DNA from: Flavobacterium sp. MedPE-SWcel
GTDB lineage: Bacteria; Bacteroidota; Bacteroidia; Flavobacteriales; Flavobacteriaceae
Reading direction: 5' to 3'
Assembly (NCBI GenBank): GCA_001874325.1
Contig: MPCW01000005.1
Location: forward strand, 62,001-126,000
DNA: 64,000 bases
Numbering within the stretch: position 1 is the stretch's first letter; each line of letters starts with the position of its first letter. Positions 6,669-15,445 of this stretch are shown here, piece by piece. The notes beneath the pieces are model-generated. The model was not told the DNA's origin. It was given only the letters and a program-made list of their open reading frames with translations, and searched no databases. Both the position numbers and the translations under genes were made by a program.

Positions 6669-8003
6669 TTAGAACTCCAAATATAAGGCAATTATATTTT
6701 GTTTTTGAGTAGGAAAACCATTAATTTTTGTTAATTCTTCAACACTATTAATCCTTCCTTTACTATCTCTTTTCACTACTATACTCCTTGCTATTTGCTT
6801 ATTAAAATAAACAAAACTAGACAACTCATCTATCGAAGCTGTGTTGACATTAATTCGTTTAACCTTTGGTTTATTCTTAATAGCAAACCCTTCTTTTAAT
6901 TCCTTTTTAGCACGAGGTGAAAATGCAGTAAAATCGTCTATTTGATTAATATTTACAAAAGCTCCTAATTGAGATCGTCGCTTTAATATTCGTTTTGCAT
7001 AAGCAGGACCAATACCATGTACTGTTATTAATTCTTTTGCTGTAGCTTTATTAATATCAATTATAGTTGTTGATGTACTAGAAACTTTATTCGCTTTATT
7101 ACGTGCATTACGCTCGTTAACCCAATTAGGGAATTTAAAGTAAGGTTCTATCGTTTTTAATAGACTATCTGACACTTTTGTTACTTCTTGAAACTCTTTA
7201 GCACTGTTTACATACTTATTTGTTTTTCTAAACTTTCGGATACGCGCTAACTCTTGTTTCGATAAACCTATCAATGTCGCTTTATAATCAGATATATAAT
7301 TAGGGTTGAAAGGATAAATTTCAATCTTCTCCCCATTCTTTCTTTGTTTTTCGACAACCCAATCTGGAAACTTAAAATATGGTTCTATTGTTTTTAATAG
7401 ACTATCTGAAACTTTTGTTACTTCCTGAAACTCTTTGGCACTATTTACATACTTATTCGTTTCTCTAAATTTCCGAATACGTGACAACTCTTGTTTTGAT
7501 AAACCTATTAGTTTTGCTTTATAGTCGGATATATAATTAGGGTTAAAAGGATAAATCTCTATTTCTCCTGAGTTTCTCTTTTTTACCCAATCAGGGAATT
7601 TAAAATACGGTTCTATCGCTTTTAATAAACTATCCGATACTTTCGTTACTTCCTGAAATTCCTTAGCACTATTTACATACTTATTCGTTTTTCTAAATTT
7701 ACGAATACGTGATAATTCTTGTTTTGATAAACCTATTAATTTCGCTTTGTAGTTAGATATATAATTAGGATTAAAAGGGTAAATTTTAGTTCCCTTTTTT
7801 ACTGAAATTGTTTTTAAAGAATCAATTTCAGCTTGTAGTGCTAACCACTGCTTTGCTTCAGCAGTTTGTTGCTCTTTACTTTCCCAAGTATAAGAGTTAA
7901 CTACAAAATAAATTATCTGTATGGTGATTATCAGAAGAAATAATGCTACAATACCTTTTCGTTGCCCTTTTGTATAATGAAAGAAAAAACGAAATGGTCG
8001 CAT
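6669..8003 (-). CDS. Helix-hairpin-helix membrane protein with a triplicated segment
   Basis: A 444-residue protein: short cytoplasmic start, one membrane span (about 18-36), three near-identical 68-residue repeats (73-140, 149-216, 228-295), then two ComEA-like helix-hairpin-helix units (about 316-358 with HGIGPAYAKRIL, and 384-429). HhH units of this type usually bind DNA without sequence preference. Repeats open with YPFNPNYIS and contain QELSRIRKFR, themselves resembling a degenerate HhH fold. From memory, flavobacterial relatives near acyl-CoA dehydrogenase and PspC genes are clearly shorter, so the repeats look like recent duplications. Function is unknown; a DNA uptake role would be a guess. 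Confidence 0.8.
   Translation of the reverse strand: MRPFRFFFHYTKGQRKGIVALFLLIITIQIIYFVVNSYTWESKEQQTAEAKQWLALQAEIDSLKTISVKKGTKIYPFNPNYISNYKAKLIGLSKQELSRIRKFRKTNKYVNSAKEFQEVTKVSDSLLKAIEPYFKFPDWVKKRNSGEIEIYPFNPNYISDYKAKLIGLSKQELSRIRKFRETNKYVNSAKEFQEVTKVSDSLLKTIEPYFKFPDWVVEKQRKNGEKIEIYPFNPNYISDYKATLIGLSKQELARIRKFRKTNKYVNSAKEFQEVTKVSDSLLKTIEPYFKFPNWVNERNARNKANKVSSTSTTIIDINKATAKELITVHGIGPAYAKRILKRRSQLGAFVNINQIDDFTAFSPRAKKELKEGFAIKNKPKVKRINVNTASIDELSSFVYFNKQIARSIVVKRDSKGRINSVEELTKINGFPTQKQNIIALYLEF
7119..7787 (-). repeat. Three tandem coding repeats in the HhH gene
   Basis: Units lie at 7584-7787, 7356-7559 and 7119-7322, each 204 bases (68 codons), with linkers of 24 and 33 bases. The encoded units differ at only a few residues, for example TKIYPFNPN versus IEIYPFNPN, and SRIRKFRK versus SRIRKFRE. 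DNA differences are mainly synonymous. Confidence 0.95.
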
Positions 8004-8015
8004 TGTCCTAGAATT

Positions 8016-8243
8016 TTACAAATCGAATACTGAAGTTCGTTTAGTATAAACCATATCTTTTAACTTAAGCCAAAATGCTAACGTTAGGTACACCCCAAAC
8101 CAAAGCCCTACAGTTACAAAAGATATGTATATAAAAAAGAGACGCACATTAGTAGTACGCACCCCTAGCCTATCGGCTAAACGTGACGAAACGTGAAAAC
8201 CATTTCTCTCGAAAAAGTGACGTATTTTAGTTACTAAAGTCAT
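8016..8243 (-). CDS. PspC-domain membrane protein
   Basis: A 75-residue protein from ATG 8241-8243; an in-frame TTG at 8264 would add seven residues and is less likely. The PspC features are the N-terminal SSRLADRLGVRTTNVRLFF followed by a hydrophobic span with GLWFGVYLTLAFWLKLKD. PspC proteins are inner-membrane parts of phage-shock or envelope-stress responses, but this short stand-alone form has no assigned role. It lies 12 bases upstream of the HhH gene in the same direction, so they are probably cotranscribed. Confidence 0.8.
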   Translation of the reverse strand: MTLVTKIRHFFERNGFHVSSRLADRLGVRTTNVRLFFIYISFVTVGLWFGVYLTLAFWLKLKDMVYTKRTSVFDL

Positions 8244-8301
8244 TTCTTTTTTATTGAAGTTCAAATTTACATATTCCTACCTTACAACAGTATACTTTAC
8301 T

Positions 8302-9570
8302 TTAATTTTTCAATAATTCGAGTCCTATACCGCATTGCATACATTTTTTATGATTGCAATATTCGTTTTTAAGCTGTAATAAAGCCTGTGTGTCATAAGC
8401 CGAAGTAACAGGCACTTTAAAATGCTTAAACTTTTCTATAATTGAGTTTTTCTCTGGAGATAGTTGTTGCAATAATTCTAATAAATCTTCACTTGTTTCT
8501 TTACCTAGACTTTTTGCGTAGGCAAATCTAAATGGCACAATGGTGTTTATAATAACCAAATCTATAAATGACGGTGTTAAGGCTTTTCGTTTCTTAGTAC
8601 TTTCTTTATCGAAGTTGTAATGTGTTTGCCAATAGGTAGAAACCGAAACTTTAAATATATCGTAAATATCCTTTACAGTGTTAGCTTCTATAATTTTGGA
8701 AAATAAATTTTGATGGGTATGATACAGTTGTGCTAATTGCGATAAGCGTATGGTTGGAAAATTATCAGGTCGATGTCTAAAAAATTCGATCCTATCTATA
8801 TACACCTCTTCTAAACGATGTTTATTAGTTATGTATTCATAACGCGATGCTAAATCTTTTACATAAACATCTTCATATTTTTCTAGTAATAACTTTGCTT
8901 TACCAAAAAATAATGCTTCTAAGTTTTCTACCTCAAAACTTTCTTTACGAACTATACTAAAAGGTAATGATTTTGCTAAAGCATAAAATGTAGTTCCATT
9001 AGTATTAAGTCCAAAATTTTTAGCCAGAAAACAAAACAGTACAGCTTCCCAATCATTATTGGTTTCTTTTGCAAGGTTAAGTATTGGTAGTGCTTTTCGT
9101 TCTAATCGTTCAAAAAACAATCGTTCCTTCCAGTTTTCTAAAACAAAACTGTCAAAACTTTGAAGCTCTTTCTCACAATAAATCCATGTTTTATCAGAGG
9201 TTAGTTTGTTATAACTATTGAATACTTGAGTATCTGCATAGTTTTTAAGTTCTAATACAGGTATCTCAGTATTATCATCACGCATTACTTCAGCATCATG
9301 TTCCCAAACCACATGTAGTATCACATTATCATAAGCTGCATCACGCTCGTGACTATGCAAATACCAGTCAGATGATTTTACATGTATCTCTACATTACCC
9401 GCCCATGTTTGTGAACCAATAATAACTTTAGCATTAAAAAAGTCAGGCCCTGATTGTTGCAAGTATTGTCCCGAATTAAGTATCGAGATATTTTCACCTT
9501 GTACTGTTCTTAACTTTTGTACATCTAACTTTTTATATTGCCAGATGTGGTGTAGAAAATCTTCTTTCAT
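8302..9570 (-). CDS. DUF2851 family protein
   Basis: A 422-residue soluble protein with the family's N-terminal signature MKEDFLHHIWQYKKLD, then SGPDFFNAKVIIG, GNVEIHVKSSDWYLHSH and VILHVVWEHD. The C-terminus has CNHKKCMQCGIGLELLKN, a Cys-rich end (CxxxxCxxC) that may bind a metal. The family is restricted mainly to Bacteroidota and has no known function. It is the first of a likely DUF2851-PspC-HhH-dehydrogenase gene string. Confidence 0.85.
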   Translation of the reverse strand: MKEDFLHHIWQYKKLDVQKLRTVQGENISILNSGQYLQQSGPDFFNAKVIIGSQTWAGNVEIHVKSSDWYLHSHERDAAYDNVILHVVWEHDAEVMRDDNTEIPVLELKNYADTQVFNSYNKLTSDKTWIYCEKELQSFDSFVLENWKERLFFERLERKALPILNLAKETNNDWEAVLFCFLAKNFGLNTNGTTFYALAKSLPFSIVRKESFEVENLEALFFGKAKLLLEKYEDVYVKDLASRYEYITNKHRLEEVYIDRIEFFRHRPDNFPTIRLSQLAQLYHTHQNLFSKIIEANTVKDIYDIFKVSVSTYWQTHYNFDKESTKKRKALTPSFIDLVIINTIVPFRFAYAKSLGKETSEDLLELLQQLSPEKNSIIEKFKHFKVPVTSAYDTQALLQLKNEYCNHKKCMQCGIGLELLKN

Positions 9571-9635
9571 TTTTGCTGTTGGATTACAGCTAAAATAGAA
9601 ATTATTAGCGCACTAATTACACCTCTCTTTATATT

Positions 9636-10145
9636 TTAAAATAATTTAAACTGAGTGTCATGCAGTAAATATAATTTAGCACAAGCACGCGCATCTGACA
9701 ATGCTTCGTGATGATTCAATGCAATACCATTACGGTCACTGCAAGCTTTTAAATTAGCTGGTTTATAACCTTTAGCTCGATATATTTTACATGTACATTC
9801 CCACTTATCGGCAATTTCGAGCTCATCATAATACAAGCCATACCAATCCATTGTTTTAGACAACACTTTACGATCGAACCCCTCGTTATGCGCTACTATT
9901 TTTCTCCCAAACAGACGCTTCTGTATTTCAGGAAATAGATCATCAAACATTGGCTTGTCTAATGTTTCAATTGGTTTTATACCATGTACCTGTATATTTC
10001 TAAACCAATATTCATTATCTGGTGGTTGTATAAGAGTATAATACTCCTCGGTAATTACACCGTCCTCTACAGTTACTATCCCCACGGCACAAGCGCTGTG
10101 CGGGTGTCCTGTTGCTGTCTCAAAATCTATCGCTGTAAAAGTCAT
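9636..10145 (-). CDS. DnaQ-like 3'-5' exonuclease (DEDDh)
   Basis: A 169-residue protein consisting of one RNase-T/DnaQ fold. The metal-binding residues are visible: AIDFETATG (D and E), the HNEGFDRKVL box (D), and HEALSDARACAKL (H and D), placing it in the DEDDh class. It is not the DNA polymerase III epsilon subunit for certain; flavobacteria carry several such small exonucleases of unclear role. It lies 38 bases beyond the terminator that separates it from the CBS-domain enzyme upstream. Confidence 0.85.
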   Translation of the reverse strand: MTFTAIDFETATGHPHSACAVGIVTVEDGVITEEYYTLIQPPDNEYWFRNIQVHGIKPIETLDKPMFDDLFPEIQKRLFGRKIVAHNEGFDRKVLSKTMDWYGLYYDELEIADKWECTCKIYRAKGYKPANLKACSDRNGIALNHHEALSDARACAKLYLLHDTQFKLF

Positions 10146-10154
10146 ATAAAAATA

Positions 10155-10180
10155 AAAAAGAGCCCTAAGGCTCTTTAAAT
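10155..10180 (-). terminator. Terminator after the CBS-domain enzyme
   Basis: AAAGAGCC and GGCTCTTT pair around CTAA. A run of A on the plus side gives a T-tract for minus-strand RNA, 17 bases after the stop at 10197. Confidence 0.85.
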
Positions 10181-10196
10181 ATATAAAATAATAATT

Positions 10197-11558
10197 TTAT
10201 TGTATTGAGTTGATAATATCATGCTTTGTAATGATACTGTGCTTACCATTACCTAAATCTACTAATACCGCTTGATTATCTTTATTCATTAATTTAGTTA
10301 CCTCTTCTATAGAAGCATCTGCACCTACTACTGGGTAAGCTTTACCCATTACATCTTTTAAAGGTTTCTCTGCAATATCTTTATCTTCTAAATAGCTATC
10401 AAAAAGATCCGTTTCATCTACAGAACCTACAAAACCTGTAACATCCATAACAGGAACTTGAGATATTTTATGCTTACGCATACGCTCTATAGCATGTGAT
10501 ACTAACTCTTCTGTACGAGCTACCATAAGCGGTTTATCAATAGTGTTTTTTATAAGGTCTTTTGCTTTTGTTGCTTCTTCGTCAAGGAAGCCTTGCTCAC
10601 GCATCCAGTCATCATTAAACATTTTACCTACATAGCGACTACCACTATCGTGGAATAAAACTACCACTACATCTTCTGGCTTAAAGTGCTCTTTTAACTG
10701 TAGCATACCTTTAATTGCTGCTCCAGCAGAGTTACCTACAAAGATACCTTCTTCTAAAGCTAACCTACGTGTGTATACCGCAGCATCTTTATCTGTAACT
10801 TTAGTAAAACCATCTATTAATGAGAAGTCTACATTTTTAGGTAAAATATCTTCTCCAATACCTTCTGTTATATATGAATAAACTTCATTTTCATCAAACA
10901 CACCTGTTTCGTGATATTTTTTAAATACAGACCCATAAGTATCAATCCCCCATACCTTAACATTAGGGTTTTGCTCTTTTAGATATTTAGCAACTCCAGA
11001 TATTGTTCCACCTGTACCTACACCTACAACAAAGTGGGTTACTTTACCTTCTGTTTGTTTCCATAATTCAGGTGCTGTTTGCTCATAATGCGCTAATGCA
11101 TTAGATGGGTTATCATATTGGTTTACATACCATGAATTAGGAGTCTCAGTTGCTAAACGTTTCGAAACTGAATAGTATGATCTAGGGTCAGAAGGATCTA
11201 CATCCGTTGGGCATACTACAACCTCTGCTCCTACGGCTCTAAGAATATCCATTTTTTCTTTTGACTGCTTGTCTGAAAGAACACAAATTAGTTTGTATCC
11301 TTTTATAACAGCTGCAAGCGCAAGCCCCATACCTGTATTACCCGATGTACCTTCTATAATAGTACCACCTGGCTTTAATCTTCCATCTGCCTCTGCATCT
11401 TCAACCATTTTAACTGCCATTCTATCCTTTACAGAATTTCCTGGGTTAAAAGTTTCAACTTTAGCTAACACCAAAGCATCAATTTCTGCTGTAACTTTAT
11501 TTAACTGTACAAGTGGTGTATTACCAATTGTCCCTAATATATTTTTTACGTATTCCAT
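10197..11558 (-). CDS. PLP-dependent cysteine/cystathionine beta-synthase with CBS domain pair
   Basis: A 453-residue enzyme. Residues about 1-325 form the type II PLP fold of the cysteine synthase/cystathionine beta-synthase family: NPGNSVKDRMA with the Schiff-base Lys, the substrate loop EGTSGNTGMGLA, and VGVGTGGTISGVA for the phosphate. Residues about 340-453 hold two CBS motifs (MVARTEELVSHAIERM and DVMGKAYPVVGADASIEEV), as in cystathionine beta-synthase, which may bind an adenosyl ligand. The true substrate (O-acetylserine/sulfide or serine/homocysteine) cannot be told from sequence. A TATCTTTG -7 element lies at 11594-11601. Confidence 0.9.
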   Translation of the reverse strand: MEYVKNILGTIGNTPLVQLNKVTAEIDALVLAKVETFNPGNSVKDRMAVKMVEDAEADGRLKPGGTIIEGTSGNTGMGLALAAVIKGYKLICVLSDKQSKEKMDILRAVGAEVVVCPTDVDPSDPRSYYSVSKRLATETPNSWYVNQYDNPSNALAHYEQTAPELWKQTEGKVTHFVVGVGTGGTISGVAKYLKEQNPNVKVWGIDTYGSVFKKYHETGVFDENEVYSYITEGIGEDILPKNVDFSLIDGFTKVTDKDAAVYTRRLALEEGIFVGNSAGAAIKGMLQLKEHFKPEDVVVVLFHDSGSRYVGKMFNDDWMREQGFLDEEATKAKDLIKNTIDKPLMVARTEELVSHAIERMRKHKISQVPVMDVTGFVGSVDETDLFDSYLEDKDIAEKPLKDVMGKAYPVVGADASIEEVTKLMNKDNQAVLVDLGNGKHSIITKHDIINSIQ

Positions 11559-11593
11559 TATCGTAGTCTTATTATCTTTTTAATAATTTGTGC

Positions 11594-11601
11594 CAAAGAT
11601 A
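11594..11601 (-). promoter_or_regulatory. -7 element before the CBS-domain enzyme
   Basis: The minus strand reads TATCTTTG, an exact TAnnTTTG match, 35 bases before the ATG. No clear -33 TTG is seen, so the promoter call is partial. Confidence 0.45.
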
Positions 11602-11647
11602 TTATATATCATTTAAAGAAAATAGTTAATTGACACACTCTTAACTG

Positions 11648-13606
11648 TTAGGTAAAGAAGTCCCATATTACACCAAACCTAACTGTAAAATCACGGTAAG
11701 GTTGATTTGGTGTTGAATAATATTTATAACCTGTAAACCCTGAATTGAAATGTTCTGCCTTAAGGAACATTCTAAACTGTTTTATTTTAGCATTTATAAA
11801 AAAGTCTATTAAGGGATAGTCTCCTATCTTTTTACTATCCTGTATGTAAAACTCTCCTATAAGCGGATTATAATCATTACCGTAGTATTTAGTAAAGTAT
11901 TGGAATGTAAACCCTGTTTGTATATATAATGCTTTCTTAAAGTAATGATCTGAAAAATATAATGTGTTTCTCGTTACAAACTCTGGAACATTAAGAATAT
12001 TCTCTTGCTGGTCTACCTGTTGATATAAAACTGTATTATCTAAAGCAAGTTTCCAGAATTTGAACTCCTTATTCGCTTTTATAGATAAATAGTTTATAGT
12101 ATTATCATACTGGTCAGGAACTACTAATAAAGCAGGCGTAGCATCAGGATTAAGGTTTAAAGCGTCATCCATAAAATAAAGATGATCTTTTAATACTGTA
12201 TACTGTGCAGACACAGTAGCCCATTTTGTTCTTGCCTCTACCTCAAAATTATTAATCTTCTCATTTTTGAAGTTTTCATTATACCAGTTATATTTCTCAT
12301 AATCACTTTGATAAAGTCTATAATTAAGATCTGGTAGCTTATTCATGTTTTGGTATCGAAGAGAAATGATATTTTTGTCATCAAATGTATATTTTGCAGA
12401 TATATCAATATTAGCTAAAGATTGATCTGAGATAGAATTTGATAATAATATACTTCCCTTCCACTTATTCTTTTGATAACTATAACGTGCTCCGTAAGTA
12501 TTAATTCTATCACTTAATGAATTTGGAATTGTAACATTACCATCATTACCAAGAACAAGACTGTTATAGTAATAGTTATAATTATAGTCTTCTATATAAA
12601 ATTCAATATCACCAAAAGTTTCATTAGAATAAGCAGCACCTAATAAATTATACATCTTATTATGACGCGTCTTATCGTTTATAGAAGACGTAAATGCTTC
12701 TCCAAAACGTTCTGTTGGGGTAGCCTGCGTATATTCAAAAAACTTATTCTCATAGTTAAATCTATGATGTAGTACGATACTATTAGGGTTATCTTTACTC
12801 AACCTAAATGTATGATCTACAAAATAACGGTTACCCTTTAATAATGAAGTAGCGTCATTAAGGTATACTTCTAAACGTTCTCGTTGGGTAAAGGGCGCTT
12901 TACCGCTTTCGAAATTTTCTATATTTACAATACCTCCATTTTCTTGATTAGAAAAATCTTGAGCTGTAATGTGTAATTTAATTTTATAACGTCTATCAGT
13001 AGTATTATAACTAGTAATAAACCTAAAGTTACCATTACTCGATATGGAATTAATGTATTTACCTATAGATCGTAATCCTTTATAACCAATAGCAAAATTT
13101 AAATTCTCTGATGTGTTTAGCGTAATAGAAGCATCCATAATTTGCCCTTGCTCTAGTACAGATCTATAAAACAAATCTGTAAACGGGGTAGCAACATTAT
13201 AGTAGTTAATATCTTCTACCTGCATATAGGCAAAATGCTTAGCTTTAAAGCCAAACTCTGGAAAAGGTGAATAGCTCTCCATCCCATAATCTAGGGTGTT
13301 ATAAGTTTGCCCTATATTATTAAGAGGTAGTAACCCGAAAATATCTTTACGAAGATAATTCTCTGCATATTCACTTTGTATGGTTAATGCAGTATCTACA
13401 TACATTGTATCTTTTTCAATAGATATAATTTTATACATATCGATAGTAGCAATACTATCTGAAACAGTGGCTGACTTTGTATCATTACTACGAGATACTT
13501 TAGTTTTATCTTTAGCTGTTTGGTCATCATTCTTTTTTAAAACTTGACTAAAAGTAACAAGTGGTAAAAGAAGAAGTAACCAAATTAAAATTGAATTCTT
13601 ATACAT
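11648..13606 (-). CDS. Putative outer-membrane porin (Bacteroidota family)
   Basis: A 652-residue secreted protein: signal peptide ending near VTFSQ (about 21), a charged linker, then a long region of alternating aromatic and polar strands typical of a large beta-barrel (for example FRLSKDNPNSIVLHHRFNYE). It ends VRFGVIWDFFT, with a terminal aromatic as in barrel proteins. It fits the 'putative porin' family of flavobacteria. Substrate is unknown. It has its own TATCTTTG element at 13628-13635 and is separated from the CBS enzyme by 89 bases. Confidence 0.75.
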   Translation of the reverse strand: MYKNSILIWLLLLLPLVTFSQVLKKNDDQTAKDKTKVSRSNDTKSATVSDSIATIDMYKIISIEKDTMYVDTALTIQSEYAENYLRKDIFGLLPLNNIGQTYNTLDYGMESYSPFPEFGFKAKHFAYMQVEDINYYNVATPFTDLFYRSVLEQGQIMDASITLNTSENLNFAIGYKGLRSIGKYINSISSNGNFRFITSYNTTDRRYKIKLHITAQDFSNQENGGIVNIENFESGKAPFTQRERLEVYLNDATSLLKGNRYFVDHTFRLSKDNPNSIVLHHRFNYENKFFEYTQATPTERFGEAFTSSINDKTRHNKMYNLLGAAYSNETFGDIEFYIEDYNYNYYYNSLVLGNDGNVTIPNSLSDRINTYGARYSYQKNKWKGSILLSNSISDQSLANIDISAKYTFDDKNIISLRYQNMNKLPDLNYRLYQSDYEKYNWYNENFKNEKINNFEVEARTKWATVSAQYTVLKDHLYFMDDALNLNPDATPALLVVPDQYDNTINYLSIKANKEFKFWKLALDNTVLYQQVDQQENILNVPEFVTRNTLYFSDHYFKKALYIQTGFTFQYFTKYYGNDYNPLIGEFYIQDSKKIGDYPLIDFFINAKIKQFRMFLKAEHFNSGFTGYKYYSTPNQPYRDFTVRFGVIWDFFT

Positions 13607-13627
13607 GAATAACTTTATAATACGTCA

Positions 13628-13635
13628 CAAAGATA
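13628..13635 (-). promoter_or_regulatory. -7 element before the putative porin
   Basis: The minus strand reads TATCTTTG, an exact TAnnTTTG match, 21 bases before the ATG. The -33 region is not clear. Confidence 0.45.
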
Positions 13636-13654
13636 ATTTTTTATAAACTAAAGC

Positions 13655-13688
13655 GCATAAAAAAACCCGCTTATAAAAAGCGGGTTTT
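13655..13688 (-). terminator. Terminator of the SusCD operon
   Basis: AAAACCCGCTT and AAGCGGGTTTT form an 11-bp stem with a run of T on the minus strand. It lies 32 bases after the last gene of the unit. Confidence 0.85.
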
Positions 13689-13719
13689 AGTTTTATTAGA
13701 ATCTTAGTCTAAAAATAGA

Positions 13720-14547
13720 CTATAATCTATTAAGTACAACATTTTGATCTCCTGTAGCACTAGTACCAAATCTTAAAATGAAAGAAATGTTTATATCACC
13801 AGCACAAGAATCAGAAGTACCTGAAACGTTATCTACATAAGTATCTCCAACATTTGGATTCTCATAAAAATAGTTTTCTAAATAAGGAGGTCCCGATAAA
13901 GTACCATCTTCTGCAACAAAAACACGAGTTTGTGATGTTGCTCCAGCAGTAAATAACTGACTCATATCTGAGATAATTATTTCATTTGCTGCGGCACCTT
14001 GCGATACAACATATGTATTAGATGTGGCTGCAACATTATCTTCATAAACTCCTAAAAGACCATCTCTGATACCTCTATTTATTCTTACATCATATGTTAA
14101 TGGATCTACATTATCAGGATGACCTATAGAAACATTACTACGACTAGGAGTAGTTAAAGTAATGGTAAAACCTAATGAAGATGCAATATCTTGAGAGTAA
14201 CCAATCGTAATAGTTCCTTCACGACTCCCTTTAGGGAAGTCAGCATAACCACTATGAGTAATAATACCTGCTGAAGTTCCTTCAGTATCAGTAATAGTAT
14301 ACTCAACTGTAAGACCATCTTTATTTGATGGAGCATCTAATAAAAGTGGGATTACAATTTCAGTAACCGCATCTGGATCACAACCTACAATAGCATTAGC
14401 TACTGATGGTGCACTTGGATCAAAAACAACCCAACCACTCTGAGGATCTGCAGAGAATTTATCATCATTCAAATCTCTATCACCACTACATCCTATAATG
14501 GAAAGTGCAGTAGTAAGTACTATAAAACTATAAAATATTTTTTTCAT
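13720..14547 (-). CDS. Surface lipoprotein, last gene of the SusCD unit
   Basis: A 275-residue protein with lipoprotein signal MKKIFYSFIVLTTALSIIGC (acylated Cys20). The N-terminal half looks like one beta-sandwich with EIVIPLLLDAPSNKDGLTV and FPKGSREGTITIGYS, similar in pattern to the neighbouring lipoprotein. The C-terminal half begins LLGVYEDNV, is strand-rich and contains two Cys (C at SDSCAGD and at VGCDPDA). No enzyme motif is seen. By position it may be a SusE/F-like ligand-binding protein. The name of the family is not recognised. Confidence 0.7.
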   Translation of the reverse strand: MKKIFYSFIVLTTALSIIGCSGDRDLNDDKFSADPQSGWVVFDPSAPSVANAIVGCDPDAVTEIVIPLLLDAPSNKDGLTVEYTITDTEGTSAGIITHSGYADFPKGSREGTITIGYSQDIASSLGFTITLTTPSRSNVSIGHPDNVDPLTYDVRINRGIRDGLLGVYEDNVAATSNTYVVSQGAAANEIIISDMSQLFTAGATSQTRVFVAEDGTLSGPPYLENYFYENPNVGDTYVDNVSGTSDSCAGDINISFILRFGTSATGDQNVVLNRL

Positions 14548-14574
14548 ACGTAAATGTCTTATTTTAAATTATTA

Positions 14575-15429
14575 CTACTCTACTTTCGTAAACTGTATTG
14601 TTGTTAATACAGGACTACCTCCACAAGCAGAAGCTGCATTCTCAGTAATTCTAACTGTGAATGAAGAATCATCACTAGGATCATAAGATCCTGTACTTCC
14701 TAATGGTGCAGGTTCATTAATAAGGTTATTTCCTGTTGCACAAGCCAAACCTGTATCTACAGCTTCAGTAAAATTAGAAGCTCCACAAGCTAAACTAACA
14801 GTGAACGTTGTAGATGGAACACCAAAATCAGCATATGGTGATGCAACTGTGAAAGTTCTTTCAAAAGGACTCGTTGTAGTCGCTAGGTTATATACTCCTG
14901 CAGTTATGTAAGGCGTATCAGTTAACCCTAAATTAGGCATTGAAATCTCATAATTTCCAGAGAAATCAGCAAAAACTGTACAAACTTCATAAACATTTAT
15001 AGTAGCTGATTCACTATCCATATATTCAGTCTCAGCATCTAAATTAGTAATATTAATTGTAAAGTTTTTTATAGCTGCATCTACAAGACCTCCATCTACA
15101 CCAGATATTGTCATCATTCCTTGGAATTCACCTGCTGGTATTGTAATTGTTGTAGGAACAGTATAAGTAGCAGGGTTAGCTGCTGAATCGGTATCACCTG
15201 GATCAACTTCGATATTATAAACTCTATCTGAAGAAGAAACAGTACTTGCGTTTAAAACTACTTCAAGTTCTCCTACACCATCTCTCTCTATAGTAAGATT
15301 ATATACTGATTGAGAGAATGATAAAAAACTATCATTAGATTCGTTATTTCCATTAAATACAGTTGGTTCAACATCATCACAAGAAGTGAAGACTAAAGCC
15401 AAAAGTAAAAGCTTAAATATTGTTTTCAT
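14575..15429 (-). CDS. Surface lipoprotein, third gene of the SusCD unit
   Basis: A 284-residue protein with lipoprotein signal MKTIFKLLLLALVFTSC (Cys17) and the acidic DDVEP after it, which suits surface export in Bacteroidota. A Calx-beta-like sandwich (about 35-150; FSQSVYNLTIERDGVGELEV, TITIPAGEFQGMMTI) is followed by a domain starting FADFSGNYEISM and containing paired Cys. It has the same two-part plan as the next gene, so the two may be old duplicates. It probably helps SusC/SusD capture a substrate; this is inferred from position only. Confidence 0.7.
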   Translation of the reverse strand: MKTIFKLLLLALVFTSCDDVEPTVFNGNNESNDSFLSFSQSVYNLTIERDGVGELEVVLNASTVSSSDRVYNIEVDPGDTDSAANPATYTVPTTITIPAGEFQGMMTISGVDGGLVDAAIKNFTINITNLDAETEYMDSESATINVYEVCTVFADFSGNYEISMPNLGLTDTPYITAGVYNLATTTSPFERTFTVASPYADFGVPSTTFTVSLACGASNFTEAVDTGLACATGNNLINEPAPLGSTGSYDPSDDSSFTVRITENAASACGGSPVLTTIQFTKVE

Positions 15430-15445
15430 ATTATTTTTTTTTTGA

